DNA from: Manganibacter manganicus
GTDB taxonomy: Bacteria > Pseudomonadota > Alphaproteobacteria > Rhizobiales > Rhizobiaceae
Direction of reading: 5' to 3'
Assembly (NCBI RefSeq): GCF_002075885.1
Contig: NZ_MDET01000001.1
Coordinates: 124,001-188,000, forward strand
DNA length: 64,000 bases
Shown here: in pieces, positions 25,776-34,591 of the stretch
How the letters are laid out: every line of letters begins with the position of its first letter
How positions within the stretch are numbered: position 1 is the first letter of the stretch
Notes under the pieces: generated by a model
Seen by the model: only the letters and a program-made list of their open reading frames with translations
Databases searched by the model: none
Told to the model about the DNA's origin: nothing
Made by a program: the position numbers and the translations under genes

Positions 25776-26659
25776 TCCACAAACTCAGTCTGGCGGTAGC
25801 CTTGCATGTAAAGCAGGGCGGTAAGGTCGCCATGGTCGATGCGCAGCCCTGCGGCAGCAGCGACGGCGGGTTTTGCGTGCAGCGCCACCCCCGCACCTGC
25901 AAGACGGATCATATCGAGATCATTGGCGCCATCGCCAACGGCGATGACATCCGCCGGCGTGAGATTCAGCCTCGTCACGATCTCCAGGAGCGCGTCGGCC
26001 TTGGCCTGTCCTCCGAGGATCGGTTCCGCAACCTCGCCGGAAAGCCGGCCACATGCGTCCATCAGGCGGTTGGCGCGATCTTCGTGAAAGCCCAGCTTTT
26101 CGGCAATCCGACGGGTAAAAATGTCGAAGCCGCCGGAGACCAATGCCGTCCATGCACCATTCTTGCGCATCGTCTGGACCAGCGCGCGTGCGCCGGAAGC
26201 GAGTGTCAGCCTGTTGTCGATGATACGGTCGATCACGTCGAGATGGATACCCTTCAGCAATGCGACGCGCTCCCGCAAAGCCGGCTCGAAGGCGATTTCG
26301 CCATTCATGGCGCGCGCCGTGATGGCCGCGACACGCTCCTTGGCGCCGATTTCGTCGGCCAGTTCATCGATGCATTCCTGATCGATCATGGTCGAATCCA
26401 TATCGGCGACCAGGATTCTCTTGCGGCGGTTCGTGACTGGCTGCACCACGATATCGATTGGTTCACCGGCCAATGCCCGGCGCAAATTGATCGCCGATGA
26501 ACTGATGTCCGCCTCTTGCGGTAGAGAGAGATCGCAGGCAATGCCTTGCGCCAACCATATCGGGGCGCTTGCGCCGAGGGCTGCCGAAGCCATATTCGCC
26601 AGTTCTTGCGACAGCACAGGGTTGGCAGGATGGGAAATGAGCGTGGCAACGAGCGGCAT
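25772..26659 (-). CDS. serB: Phosphoserine phosphatase
   Basis: A 295-residue HAD-family SerB performing the last step of serine synthesis. Motif I is DMDST (86-90) with nucleophile Asp86 and acid Asp88, motif II is VSGGFD, and motif IV is GDGANDLDM. An N-terminal ACT-like region (~1-75) is present. I chose ATG 26659 (MPLVATLISHP); the in-frame extension to 26800 would run deeply into miaA on the other strand. Its start overlaps the divergent miaA start, giving a 23-nt head-to-head overlap. Confidence 0.93.
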   Translation of the reverse strand: MPLVATLISHPANPVLSQELANMASAALGASAPIWLAQGIACDLSLPQEADISSSAINLRRALAGEPIDIVVQPVTNRRKRILVADMDSTMIDQECIDELADEIGAKERVAAITARAMNGEIAFEPALRERVALLKGIHLDVIDRIIDNRLTLASGARALVQTMRKNGAWTALVSGGFDIFTRRIAEKLGFHEDRANRLMDACGRLSGEVAEPILGGQAKADALLEIVTRLNLTPADVIAVGDGANDLDMIRLAGAGVALHAKPAVAAAAGLRIDHGDLTALLYMQGYRQTEFVE

Positions 26660-27593
26660 CGAGCGATCCGGTAGCAAGGCCGGTGCGCGCCGGCTTGAGG
26701 GAGCGATCCTGATAGCCGGGCCAACGGCCAGCGGCAAGTCTGCGCTGGCGTTGGCCATTGCGGAGCGCAATGGCGGCGTTATCGTCAATGCGGATTCCAT
26801 GCAGGTCTATTCGGTCCTGCATGTTTTGACCGCTCGCCCCGGCGCGGAGGAATTGGCCCGTGCGTCGCATTGGCTCTATGGCCATGTCGATCCCGCGCAA
26901 GCCTATTCGACCGGCATGTGGCTGCGAGATGTGGAACGGTTGGTCGGCAATGGTGCGATCAGCGGGAGGCCTGTGATCTTCGTTGGCGGCACCGGTCTCT
27001 ACTTTCGCGCTCTCGTCGAGGGCATCGCCGAAATGCCGGATATTCCGGCTGTCATCCGCAATCGCTGGCGTGCCGCACTCCACCAAAAGGGTGCCGCGGC
27101 CCTGCATGAAATGCTTTCCCTGCGCGATCCCGCCGCTGGCGAGCAGCTACGGCCGACCGATGGCCAACGCATTGTGCGGGCATTGGAGGTGATCGACGTG
27201 TCCGGCAGGTCGATCCTGGACTGGCAGGCCGGTGTCGGCCGCCCTTTGATCGACGGGCTGAGCGCCCGTTTCATCGTCGTCGAACCGGATCGGAGTGAAC
27301 TGGTTGCGCGTATAGAAAAGCGCTTCGACATGATGATGGAACAGGGCGCGTTTGCGGAAGCCGAGCGGCTGGGCGCTTTGGGGCTCGACCCGATGCTGCC
27401 TGCGATGAAGGCGATCGGCGTGCGCGAATTGCTGGCGGCGCAGATGGGTAAGATGACCCTGGATGAAGCCGTTCAGCGCGCCAAGACCGCAACGAGACAA
27501 TATGCAAAGCGACAAACCACCTGGTTTCGGCATCAACTCGGGCCGCAATGGCAGCGAATCGCGAAGGCAGAGAACGGATTGAAGGAAGCATAA
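26637..27593 (+). CDS. miaA: tRNA dimethylallyltransferase
   Basis: A 318-residue MiaA, which adds a dimethylallyl group to A37 of tRNAs reading UNN codons. The P-loop GPTASGKSA is at 28-36, followed by NADSMQVYSVL, the G-G-TGLYF block (IFVGGTGLYFRAL) and the C-terminal KTATRQYAKRQTTWFRHQ. ATG 26637 (MSVATSGIERS) gives normal length; the open frame runs back to 26388 but the added residues are the shadow of serB. Its 5' end overlaps serB head-to-head. Confidence 0.93.
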   Translation: MSVATSGIERSGSKAGARRLEGAILIAGPTASGKSALALAIAERNGGVIVNADSMQVYSVLHVLTARPGAEELARASHWLYGHVDPAQAYSTGMWLRDVERLVGNGAISGRPVIFVGGTGLYFRALVEGIAEMPDIPAVIRNRWRAALHQKGAAALHEMLSLRDPAAGEQLRPTDGQRIVRALEVIDVSGRSILDWQAGVGRPLIDGLSARFIVVEPDRSELVARIEKRFDMMMEQGAFAEAERLGALGLDPMLPAMKAIGVRELLAAQMGKMTLDEAVQRAKTATRQYAKRQTTWFRHQLGPQWQRIAKAENGLKEA

Positions 27594-27721
27594 ATCCGGT
27601 TGTTCGCAAGCCGGGATCGGCTGTTCGAAACGGGTAGATTTCGCGCCAGGGTTGCCAGGGTTAACCCTCCGTAAGGCCTCGAATGCCATAAGGAGGTGGA
27701 CAGGTCTCTATTGGGTTTTCG

Positions 27722-28513
27722 ATGCGTTTCCACCCGGCGGAATCGGCATTCTTTGTCTTTATCATCGTCATCCTCGCAGCAGGCGTGGTGACTTTGCATG
27801 CCTATGACTATTTGCAGACCATACCTGCCGGCGCGGTGGATCCGATCGGCGGCGCAAGAGTCGCCTATCTCAACAGGCTGCTTTCGGCCATTGGCGTGCT
27901 GGTGGCGACGGCCTTGTTCTTTGGCGTCTTCTTCATCTATCCGCTGATCCGCAAGCAGGTGAGAGAAGAAAAAAAGCTGCGCGCCATGACTGTTTCGCTC
28001 AGCGCGCGCTCGGAAACGCTGGAACACGCGGCTCTGACGGATGCCCTGACAGGCATGCAGAACCGGCGCTATTTCGATGATGCGTTGCGCGAATATATCG
28101 GGGAGTTCAAGCGTATCGGCAGACCAGTCGGGCTGATGATCCTCGATCTCGATCATTTCAAGCAGGTCAACGATACTCATGGTCACGATGTAGGCGATGA
28201 CGTGCTGAAGGCGGTCGCCAAATGCCTCAAGGGCATGACACGTTATCACGACGTCGTCGCCCGCCTGGGGGGCGAGGAATTCGCCGTCGTCACCCCCAAC
28301 ATGGACGCCGAACCGTTGGCCAGGTTCGCCGAGCGCATCCGCAACGCGGTTGCCGGCATGGCGGTGATGTCGGGCAATGTCCGTCTCAGGATCACTACCA
28401 GTGTCGGCCTGGCGGTCTGGGACGGCAAGGAGCCGGCGGAGGATTTCTATCGCCGCGCCGACAGGCAGCTTTACGAAGCCAAGCGGATGGGGCGTAACCG
28501 CGTCTGCGCTTGA
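27722..28513 (+). CDS. Membrane GGDEF diguanylate cyclase
   Basis: A 263-residue protein with two membrane segments (about 9-27 and 53-74) framing a short periplasmic loop, then a GGDEF domain (~100-262). The active-site motif is GGEEF (183-187) and an inhibitory I-site RxxD is present as RYHD (174-177), five residues before GG. The domain is intact, so it should make cyclic-di-GMP with product inhibition. It has no obvious sensor domain apart from the ~25-residue periplasmic loop. The ATG has no close ribosome-binding site (see findings). Confidence 0.93.
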   Translation: MRFHPAESAFFVFIIVILAAGVVTLHAYDYLQTIPAGAVDPIGGARVAYLNRLLSAIGVLVATALFFGVFFIYPLIRKQVREEKKLRAMTVSLSARSETLEHAALTDALTGMQNRRYFDDALREYIGEFKRIGRPVGLMILDLDHFKQVNDTHGHDVGDDVLKAVAKCLKGMTRYHDVVARLGGEEFAVVTPNMDAEPLARFAERIRNAVAGMAVMSGNVRLRITTSVGLAVWDGKEPAEDFYRRADRQLYEAKRMGRNRVCA

Positions 28514-28557
28514 GTGGGGTCGGCGTCGTCGGCGTCAGGAACGAATGCTTATGTTGT

Positions 28558-30381
28558 TTAATCGCCTTGCTGGCGCAAGCCAAAGGTGGATGGTCTCAAT
28601 CCATAGCGCTGGTCGAAGTCTTCATCGGGCTGGAGACGAGGCATGGCAGGCCGGTGAAAGCCGGGATCGCCTGCCTGCCGTGCAATGCCGGAGGGCTCGG
28701 CGGAACTGAATGTGGGCTGCGGCTTCGGCACATTGCGCAGCCGTTCCACGATTGCGAACAGATCGACGTCTGGGCTTGAGGCACCGGCGTCAGGATTTGC
28801 GCTTTGTGCGGAGCCAGGCAGCAAGGCGGCGTCGAGTTTCTCGAATTTCAGCCGCATCGTGGTAGCCACACCTTCGCCGAAAGCGATGGCTTCACGCTGG
28901 CCGATCGAAGACAGGAATGTCAGTGCCGACGCGGAAGAATCCGCTATCGCGGAGCGGATGATCTCCTGGTCGTGTTCGTTGGCGAGTCGCATGGCGAAGA
29001 AGGTCGAGCATTGTGACAGGATCGTCGGGTCGAGTTCGCCTGGCCGTTGTGTGACGATGCCGAGATAGCAGCCATACTTGCGCCCTTCCTTGGCAATGCG
29101 GGAAAGGGCATGCCGGGTCGGGGCAAAGCCGCGCCGCGCATCGGCCGGCATATATCTGTGCGCTTCTTCGCACAGCAGGAGAAGTTTCAGCCGACCCTCG
29201 CTCCAGACGGCTAGATCGAAGGCGAGACGCGCCAACACCGAGCACACCGAGTTCACCACTTCCGAAGGCAGGCCGGCCATCTCGAAACAAGTTATCGGAC
29301 GGTCGTTCATCGGAATTCGGAATATATTGCCGATCGTCTCGTGGATCGTGTCCTCGATCAGGCGCGAATTGAACATGAAGCGATAGTTCGGATCGGACGC
29401 GGCTTGTTCGATGCGCGATTTCAACGATTTCAGCGCCGGGCGTTCATTTTTGCTTTCCAACAAACCAATCCGCTCGTCGATAAGCTTGATGAGGTCGGCG
29501 ATCCGGTAAGGCACGGGGGAGTCGGTGGTCAGGCTATCTGCGCCGCGACGCAAATAGGCGCCGGCATTGGGATTGCGATAGAGCGATTTGGCCGCCGGAA
29601 TTAGATCGCGCAGGATGTCGGTTTCCTCCGGCGGCGCTTCGCGGCCGCGAAACAGCACTTCCGCAAATTCCTCCAGCCGAAACAGCCAGAACGGCAGGTC
29701 GAGGTTCGACGCATCGATCGTTACGCAGTGCTCCGGCAGTGCCGCTGCAAACTCATTGTGTGGGTCGAGGATCAGAACGCGAAGGTCCGGCCGCGCCGTC
29801 ACCGCCTTGCGCAACAGTAAGGAGACGGCAGTCGATTTGCCGACGCCGGTGGTGCCGACAATGGCGAAGTGGCGCGACAGCGTGTCATCGATGGCGATGT
29901 TGGCGTTGATTTCCTCGTCCTGTGACAAAGTGCCGATCGTGATGGTTCGGCGCCCGGCAAGGTCGTAAACGGCTTGCAGATCGCGCGCGCGGATACGATG
30001 CGCGATGGCGCCGATATGAGGATAGGTGGCGATGCCTCGGTCGAACACCGGGTTTGCTTCCGGCGTCGCGCCGTCGCGCACTTCGCCAACGAGTTCGACA
30101 TGCACTTCGATCGGATTGGTGGATTCCTCGATCCAGACGTGGTCCGGCTTGGCGATGGCATGGACCATGCCGACGATGCGTGAGGTGCCAAGATTGATCG
30201 AGATCATCCTGCCGACTGACCAGCGACCGGTGATCGGGCTGTCCCCCTCGCTGGCATAGGCGGCGATGACGGCGCGCGCGCCGTCGCACTGCACGATATG
30301 GCCCAGTATGCGCCGGTCGTCCTGGGCGACGTCACGGCGTTCCTGTGATGTGGCTTCCGAAGCCTCGCGTTGAATGAACAT
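28558..30381 (-). CDS. HerA-like ATPase (DUF87)
   Basis: A 607-residue ATPase of the HerA/FtsK superfamily. A HAS-barrel-like N-terminal part (~25-150) precedes Walker A VGTTGVGKST (175-184). Walker B is in LLLLCEEAHRY, followed by the sensor region LGIVTQRPGELDPTILSQ. HerA proteins form hexameric DNA translocases, usually with a nuclease such as NurA in archaea; no nuclease gene is adjacent here. ATG 30381 is chosen (MFIQREASEA); the in-frame start at 30459 has no site. Stand-alone bacterial HerA-like proteins of this kind are common and poorly understood. Confidence 0.88.
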   Translation of the reverse strand: MFIQREASEATSQERRDVAQDDRRILGHIVQCDGARAVIAAYASEGDSPITGRWSVGRMISINLGTSRIVGMVHAIAKPDHVWIEESTNPIEVHVELVGEVRDGATPEANPVFDRGIATYPHIGAIAHRIRARDLQAVYDLAGRRTITIGTLSQDEEINANIAIDDTLSRHFAIVGTTGVGKSTAVSLLLRKAVTARPDLRVLILDPHNEFAAALPEHCVTIDASNLDLPFWLFRLEEFAEVLFRGREAPPEETDILRDLIPAAKSLYRNPNAGAYLRRGADSLTTDSPVPYRIADLIKLIDERIGLLESKNERPALKSLKSRIEQAASDPNYRFMFNSRLIEDTIHETIGNIFRIPMNDRPITCFEMAGLPSEVVNSVCSVLARLAFDLAVWSEGRLKLLLLCEEAHRYMPADARRGFAPTRHALSRIAKEGRKYGCYLGIVTQRPGELDPTILSQCSTFFAMRLANEHDQEIIRSAIADSSASALTFLSSIGQREAIAFGEGVATTMRLKFEKLDAALLPGSAQSANPDAGASSPDVDLFAIVERLRNVPKPQPTFSSAEPSGIARQAGDPGFHRPAMPRLQPDEDFDQRYGLRPSTFGLRQQGD

Positions 30382-30544
30382 GCAAATTGTCCCCGGTCCC
30401 TGCGGATGATCTAGCGGATCCGCGTTAAAGCGGGGTTTGGGGGGATGGTTTAAGAGCAATTAAGCAAAAGCAGCAAATCCGGGCAGTAGCCGCGATGGGC
30501 TGACGGCGCGCTGAATTCACGACGCATCAAAACAATGAAGTCCG

Positions 30545-30574
30545 TTGACAGAACTTGCATCTTGCCCTTACTGT
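30545..30574 (+). promoter_or_regulatory. Promoter of the ilvB leader
   Basis: A perfect -35 TTGACA at 30545-30550 with an 18-nt spacer to TACTGT (30569-30574). A start 7-9 nt downstream would fall at 30581-30583, on or next to the AUG of the leader peptide. The -10 is weak (3 of 6), so the promoter is likely but the exact start is not. Confidence 0.55.
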
Positions 30575-30582
30575 CCGCGCCC

Positions 30583-30636
30583 ATGAACAGGAAACTCATT
30601 CTCGTAGTAGGAAAGCGCGTGGGCAAGGCGGTGTAA
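30583..30636 (+). CDS. ilv leader peptide, Leu/Ile/Val control codons
   Basis: A 17-residue ORF reading MNRKLILVVGKRVGKAV, with Leu-Ile-Leu-Val-Val at residues 5-9 and two more Val. The stop falls in the loop of the hairpin at 30627-30641. No Shine-Dalgarno is visible and the likely transcription start is at or within 2 nt of the AUG, so it may be translated leaderless. Ribosome stalling at these codons when branched-chain aminoacyl-tRNA is scarce should set the fold of the downstream attenuator. It is too short for automatic calling. Confidence 0.75.
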   Translation: MNRKLILVVGKRVGKAV

Positions 30637-30662
30637 CCGCCGGGCGAAATCCTCCCATGCGC
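30615..30662 (+). promoter_or_regulatory. Attenuator pause stem of ilvB leader
   Basis: GCGCGTGGG (30615-30623) pairs over nine positions (one G-U) with CCCATGCGC (30654-30662). Inside it GGCGGT (30627-30632) pairs with ACCGCC (30636-30641) over a 3-nt loop that contains part of the leader stop codon. A stalled ribosome on the leader would cover the left arm and free the right arm to block the terminator. The alternative antiterminator pairing was not worked out. Confidence 0.6.
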
Positions 30663-30668
30663 TGCACA

Positions 30669-30692
30669 GGCTCCCTTCCGGGGGCCTTTTTT
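30669..30692 (+). terminator. Attenuator terminator before ilvB
   Basis: GGCTCCC (30669-30675), loop TTCC, GGGGGCC (30680-30686), a 7-bp stem with one G-U, followed by six T at 30687-30692. It lies 64 nt before the ilvB ATG and after the leader peptide, the textbook position for transcription attenuation. Confidence 0.8.
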
Positions 30693-30756
30693 ATTTCCGG
30701 AAACAAGACTAGACGAACCAAATGCCTGAGTTGGCGATGAAAGACGGAACGGACCG

Positions 30757-32538
30757 ATGAGCAACGGACAAAGTGAACGGCGCGAAATGACGGGCGCCGA
30801 AATGGTGGTGCAGGCGCTGATCGACAATGGCGTCGAGCATGTCTTCGGCTATCCGGGCGGCGCGGTGCTTCCGATCTATGACGAGATTTTCCAGCAGGAT
30901 CAGGTGAACCACATTCTCGTTCGCCATGAGCAGGGCGCCGGCCATGCTGCCGAAGGCTATGCGCGTTCCACCGGCAAGGCGGGTGTCATGCTGGTGACAT
31001 CGGGACCGGGCGCCACCAATGCGGTGACGCCATTGCAGGATGCGTTGATGGATTCCATTCCGCTTGTCTGCATCACCGGGCAGGTGCCGACGTCGCTGAT
31101 CGGTTCCGACGGCTTTCAGGAATGCGATACGGTCGGCATCACACGCCCTTGCACCAAGCACAATTGGCTGGTGAAGGACGTCAACAACCTGGCCAAGACG
31201 CTGCATGAGGCATTCCATATCGCAACGACCGGTCGTCCGGGTCCGGTGGTGGTCGATATTCCAAAGGACGTGCAATTCGCCAAGGGCATCTATGTCCCGC
31301 CGCAGACGGCGCCGCGCACCAGCTATCATCCGAAGGTCCAGGGCGATCTCGACCGTATCAAGCCTGCCGTCGAATTGATGGCAGGCGCGAAGAAGCCAAT
31401 TCTCTATACCGGTGGCGGTGTCATCAATTCCGGACCAGAGGCCAGCCATCTGCTGCGCGAACTGGTCGAACTCACCGGCTTTCCCATCACGTCGACGCTG
31501 ATGGGGCTGGGTTCTTATCCGGCCTCGGGCAAGAACTGGCTCGGCATGCTGGGCATGCACGGCACCTTTGAAGCCAATATGGCCATGCATGATTGCGATG
31601 TGATGGTGTGCATCGGCGCGCGCTTCGACGATCGCATCACCGGCCGGCTGGATGCCTTTTCGCCGAACTCCAAGAAAATCCACATCGACATCGATCCTTC
31701 CTCGATCAACAAGAATGTTCGTGCAGATATCGGCATTATCGGCGATTGCGGTCGGGTGCTCGAAGATATGGTGCGGCTGTGGCGCGCCACCGTCAAATCC
31801 GACAAGAAGGCGCTTCATCCTTGGTGGGAGCAGATTGCACGCTGGCGGGCGCGCGATTCGCTTGCCTATAAAACCAATCCCGATGTCATCATGCCGCAAT
31901 ACGCCATCGAGCGGCTGTTTGAACTGACAAAGGGCAAGGATACCTACATCACGACCGAGGTCGGCCAGCACCAGATGTGGGCGGCGCAATATTTCCATTT
32001 CGACGAACCGAACCGCTGGATGACTTCCGGCGGCTTGGGGACGATGGGATACGGCCTGCCGGCGGCGCTCGGCGTGCAGATCGCTCACCCGGATGCACTG
32101 GTGATCGACATTGCCGGCGACGCTTCGGTGCAGATGACCATTCAGGAAATGTCGGCGGCGGTGCAGCACAACGCGCCGATCAAGATTTTCATCCTGAACA
32201 ACCAGTATATGGGCATGGTACGCCAATGGCAGCAATTGCTGCATGGCAACCGGCTATCGCATTCCTACACCGAAGCCATGCCGGATTTCGTCAAACTGGC
32301 GGAGGCCTATGGCGGCCACGGCATACGCTGCGAGAAGCCCGGTGAACTGGACGATGCTATCCGTGAGATGATCTCGATCAACAAGCCGGTACTGTTCGAT
32401 TGCCATGTCGCGGCTCTGGCCAATTGCTTCCCGATGATCCCTTCGGGCAAGGCGCACAACGAGATGTTGTTGCCTGACGAGGCGACCGACGAGGCCGTGG
32501 CCAACGCCATCGACGCCAAGGGCAGGGAACTGGTTTAG
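30757..32538 (+). CDS. ilvB: Acetolactate synthase large subunit
   Basis: A 593-residue ThDP enzyme, catalysing the first common step of valine, leucine and isoleucine synthesis. The catalytic glutamate is Glu58 (RHEQGAGHAAEGYAR); the ThDP/Mg motif is GDASVQMTIQE ... LNNQYMGMVRQWQ in the C-terminal third; the FAD-binding middle domain is present. It needs IlvN, 72 nt downstream, for full activity and feedback control. Expression should be controlled by the leader attenuator at 30583-30692. The product goes to IlvC (39337). Confidence 0.96.
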   Translation: MSNGQSERREMTGAEMVVQALIDNGVEHVFGYPGGAVLPIYDEIFQQDQVNHILVRHEQGAGHAAEGYARSTGKAGVMLVTSGPGATNAVTPLQDALMDSIPLVCITGQVPTSLIGSDGFQECDTVGITRPCTKHNWLVKDVNNLAKTLHEAFHIATTGRPGPVVVDIPKDVQFAKGIYVPPQTAPRTSYHPKVQGDLDRIKPAVELMAGAKKPILYTGGGVINSGPEASHLLRELVELTGFPITSTLMGLGSYPASGKNWLGMLGMHGTFEANMAMHDCDVMVCIGARFDDRITGRLDAFSPNSKKIHIDIDPSSINKNVRADIGIIGDCGRVLEDMVRLWRATVKSDKKALHPWWEQIARWRARDSLAYKTNPDVIMPQYAIERLFELTKGKDTYITTEVGQHQMWAAQYFHFDEPNRWMTSGGLGTMGYGLPAALGVQIAHPDALVIDIAGDASVQMTIQEMSAAVQHNAPIKIFILNNQYMGMVRQWQQLLHGNRLSHSYTEAMPDFVKLAEAYGGHGIRCEKPGELDDAIREMISINKPVLFDCHVAALANCFPMIPSGKAHNEMLLPDEATDEAVANAIDAKGRELV

Positions 32539-32610
32539 ACCGTTGATTGGCGCCGGCGAAGCCGTGCAGAATCAGAATGTTAGCGAATAAAATCAAGATC
32601 GAGAATCAAC

Positions 32611-33183
32611 ATGAATGCACAGCTTCAGCCGACCGGATCGGCCTATTTCATAGCCAAGGAAACACAGGCGTCGGAAAACCACACGCTTTCGGTTCTGGTC
32701 GACAACGAGCCCGGCGTTCTTGCCCGCGTCATCGGCCTGTTTTCCGGGCGCGGCTATAACATCGAGAGCCTGACGGTTTCGGAAACCGAGCATGAAACGC
32801 ATCTGTCGCGCATTACCATCGTGACCAGCGGCACGCCGCATGTATTGGAGCAGATCAAGCATCAGTTGGAGCGCATCGTTCCGGTTCATCGGGTCGTCGA
32901 TCTTACCGTGCGTTCGCGGGAATTGGGGCAGGAACGGCCGCTGGAGCGGGAATTGGCGCTGATCAAGGTATCGGGGACCGGCGATGCCCGCGTCGAGGCG
33001 CTTCGCCTTGCCGACGCCTTTCGCGCCCATGTCGTGGACGCCAACACCGAGCATTTCATTTTTCAGATCACCGGCAAGAGTTCGAAGATCGATCAGTTCA
33101 TCGCCATCATGCGGCCGCTGGGCCTGATTGAAATTTGTCGCACCGGTGTAGCTGCCATGAACCGCGGCGGGCAGGGCATGTAG
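32611..33183 (+). CDS. ilvN: Acetolactate synthase small (regulatory) subunit
   Basis: A 190-residue regulatory subunit with an N-terminal ACT domain (HTLSVLVDNEPGVLARVIGL then GRGYNIESLTVSE, about residues 27-60) and the C-terminal ALS_ss_C domain. It binds valine and transmits feedback inhibition to IlvB. The NIESL motif and length match the IlvH/IlvN class. It follows ilvB in the same transcript; LysE follows 23 nt later. The symbol ilvH is also used for this subunit. Confidence 0.95.
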   Translation: MNAQLQPTGSAYFIAKETQASENHTLSVLVDNEPGVLARVIGLFSGRGYNIESLTVSETEHETHLSRITIVTSGTPHVLEQIKHQLERIVPVHRVVDLTVRSRELGQERPLERELALIKVSGTGDARVEALRLADAFRAHVVDANTEHFIFQITGKSSKIDQFIAIMRPLGLIEICRTGVAAMNRGGQGM

Positions 33184-33206
33184 CGGCCTTCAATGTGGTT
33201 TTTGCC

Positions 33207-33803
33207 ATGTCTTCCGAAATGTTGGCTGCATTGTTGGTTTATGCCTTCGTAACCTCAATCACGCCGGGACCTAACAACTTGATGTTATTGACGTCCGGGG
33301 TCAATTTTGGCTTCGTTCGTTCGGTCCCGCATATGTTGGGAATTGGCATCGGTTTTGTTGTGTTATTGTTGGCGGTCGGCTTTGGCCTCGGTGCGGTGCT
33401 GATTGCGTTTCCTGTCCTGCATACGGCGCTGAAGATCGCCGGAGGCGCCTACCTGCTTTACCTTGCCTGGAAGATCGCCATGGCGCGCTCACTGGACGCC
33501 GGAGGCGATAGCGCGGCTCGACCGATGGGCTTTTTCGACGCCGCGGCATTTCAATGGGTCAATCCGAAAGCCTGGGTGATGGCGGTGACGGCCATGGCCG
33601 TCTATAGCAATCCGCAGCGCCCTTTTCTCTCCGTCTTCCTGATTGCGGCCGCCTTCGGCATCGTGAATTTGCCCAGCGTTTCAGTGTGGGCCGGCTTTGG
33701 CACCGCTCTGCGTGGCTTCCTGTCGGACCCGATCCGGCTGAAACGGTTCAACATCGCCATGGGCATTCTTCTGGCGGCAACCTTGTGGCCGATGCTGCAA
33801 TAG
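33207..33803 (+). CDS. LysE family amino-acid exporter
   Basis: A 198-residue inner-membrane protein with about six hydrophobic segments and the LysE/RhtB signature TSITPGPNNLMLLTSG (about 15-30) plus FQWVNPKAWVMAV (~124-136). It exports an amino acid or small metabolite; being 23 nt after ilvN suggests branched-chain amino acids, which is inference. ATG 33207 is chosen; an in-frame ORF from 33135 would overlap ilvN and lacks family similarity. Confidence 0.9.
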   Translation: MSSEMLAALLVYAFVTSITPGPNNLMLLTSGVNFGFVRSVPHMLGIGIGFVVLLLAVGFGLGAVLIAFPVLHTALKIAGGAYLLYLAWKIAMARSLDAGGDSAARPMGFFDAAAFQWVNPKAWVMAVTAMAVYSNPQRPFLSVFLIAAAFGIVNLPSVSVWAGFGTALRGFLSDPIRLKRFNIAMGILLAATLWPMLQ

Positions 33804-33981
33804 GCGGTTCGAGCCGTGACGGGCGCAGGTCTTCTTGCATCGGCACGGAAAATCCTTCTTGCGGAGGGCGTGGCAACTATTTCCGCTGCCGACGCGTTGA
33901 TGATCGCCTGACCGCGCGCCGCCCACGCCAAGCCCTCTCAGGGCCGCATCATAGATCGAGACCCTTATTCAGGAGACTGTC

Positions 33982-34530
33982 ATGACCACCATAGCCGTTC
34001 TCGTCGGAAGCCTGCGCAAGGAATCCTTCAGCCGCAAAACCGCACGCGCCATCGCCAAGCTGGCACCGGGACCAGAGTTCGATTTTCTCGATATCGGCGC
34101 GGTCTCCTATTTCAATCAGGATCTGGAGGCGAATCCACCGGCTGACTGGACGGCATTTCGCGAGCGCATTTCAGCGGCCGATGCGATCCTGTTCGTCACC
34201 GCCGAGTATAATCGTTCGGTGCCTGGTGTGCTCAAGAACGCGATTGACGTCGCGTCGCGCCCATACGGGCAGGGTGCCTTGCTGAACAAGCCTGCGGCGG
34301 TCATTTCGACGTCGATCGGCGCGATCGGCGGGTTCGGCGCTAATCATCATCTGCGGCAGTCGCTGGCTTTCCTGAACATGCCTGTCATGGCGCAGCCCGA
34401 AGCCTATATCGGCAACGCCGCCAGCCTGTTCGACGACAAGGGCGAACTCGTCAACGAGGATACACGGGAATTTCTCGCCAATTTCGGCAAGGCTTTTCTC
34501 TCATTCATCGAGCACAACAGGCAGAAGTAG
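33982..34530 (+). CDS. NADPH-dependent FMN reductase (ChrR/quinone reductase-like)
   Basis: A 182-residue flavodoxin-like protein: VGSLRKESFSRK (~8-19) binds the FMN phosphate, and AEYNRSVPGVLKNAIDVASRP (~74-94, in part) is the family's conserved loop. It likely reduces quinones, azo dyes or metals with NAD(P)H and protects from oxidative stress. It stands alone with a GGAG-type site before ATG 33982. Confidence 0.9.
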   Translation: MTTIAVLVGSLRKESFSRKTARAIAKLAPGPEFDFLDIGAVSYFNQDLEANPPADWTAFRERISAADAILFVTAEYNRSVPGVLKNAIDVASRPYGQGALLNKPAAVISTSIGAIGGFGANHHLRQSLAFLNMPVMAQPEAYIGNAASLFDDKGELVNEDTREFLANFGKAFLSFIEHNRQK

Positions 34531-34591
34531 CACATCTGTCTTCGACTTCCGGCATCTTGCCCTTGCCGAGCGAATCCTGTCTTTCGATGCA

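Noticed and set aside
26388..26636. 5' extension of miaA
   Set aside because: The added 83 residues mirror serB and precede the normal MiaA N-terminus; ATG 26637 gives the family length.
28558..30381. HerA-like ATPase as part of a defence system
   Set aside because: No nuclease, Sir2 or other effector adjoins it; neighbours are a GGDEF gene and ilvB.
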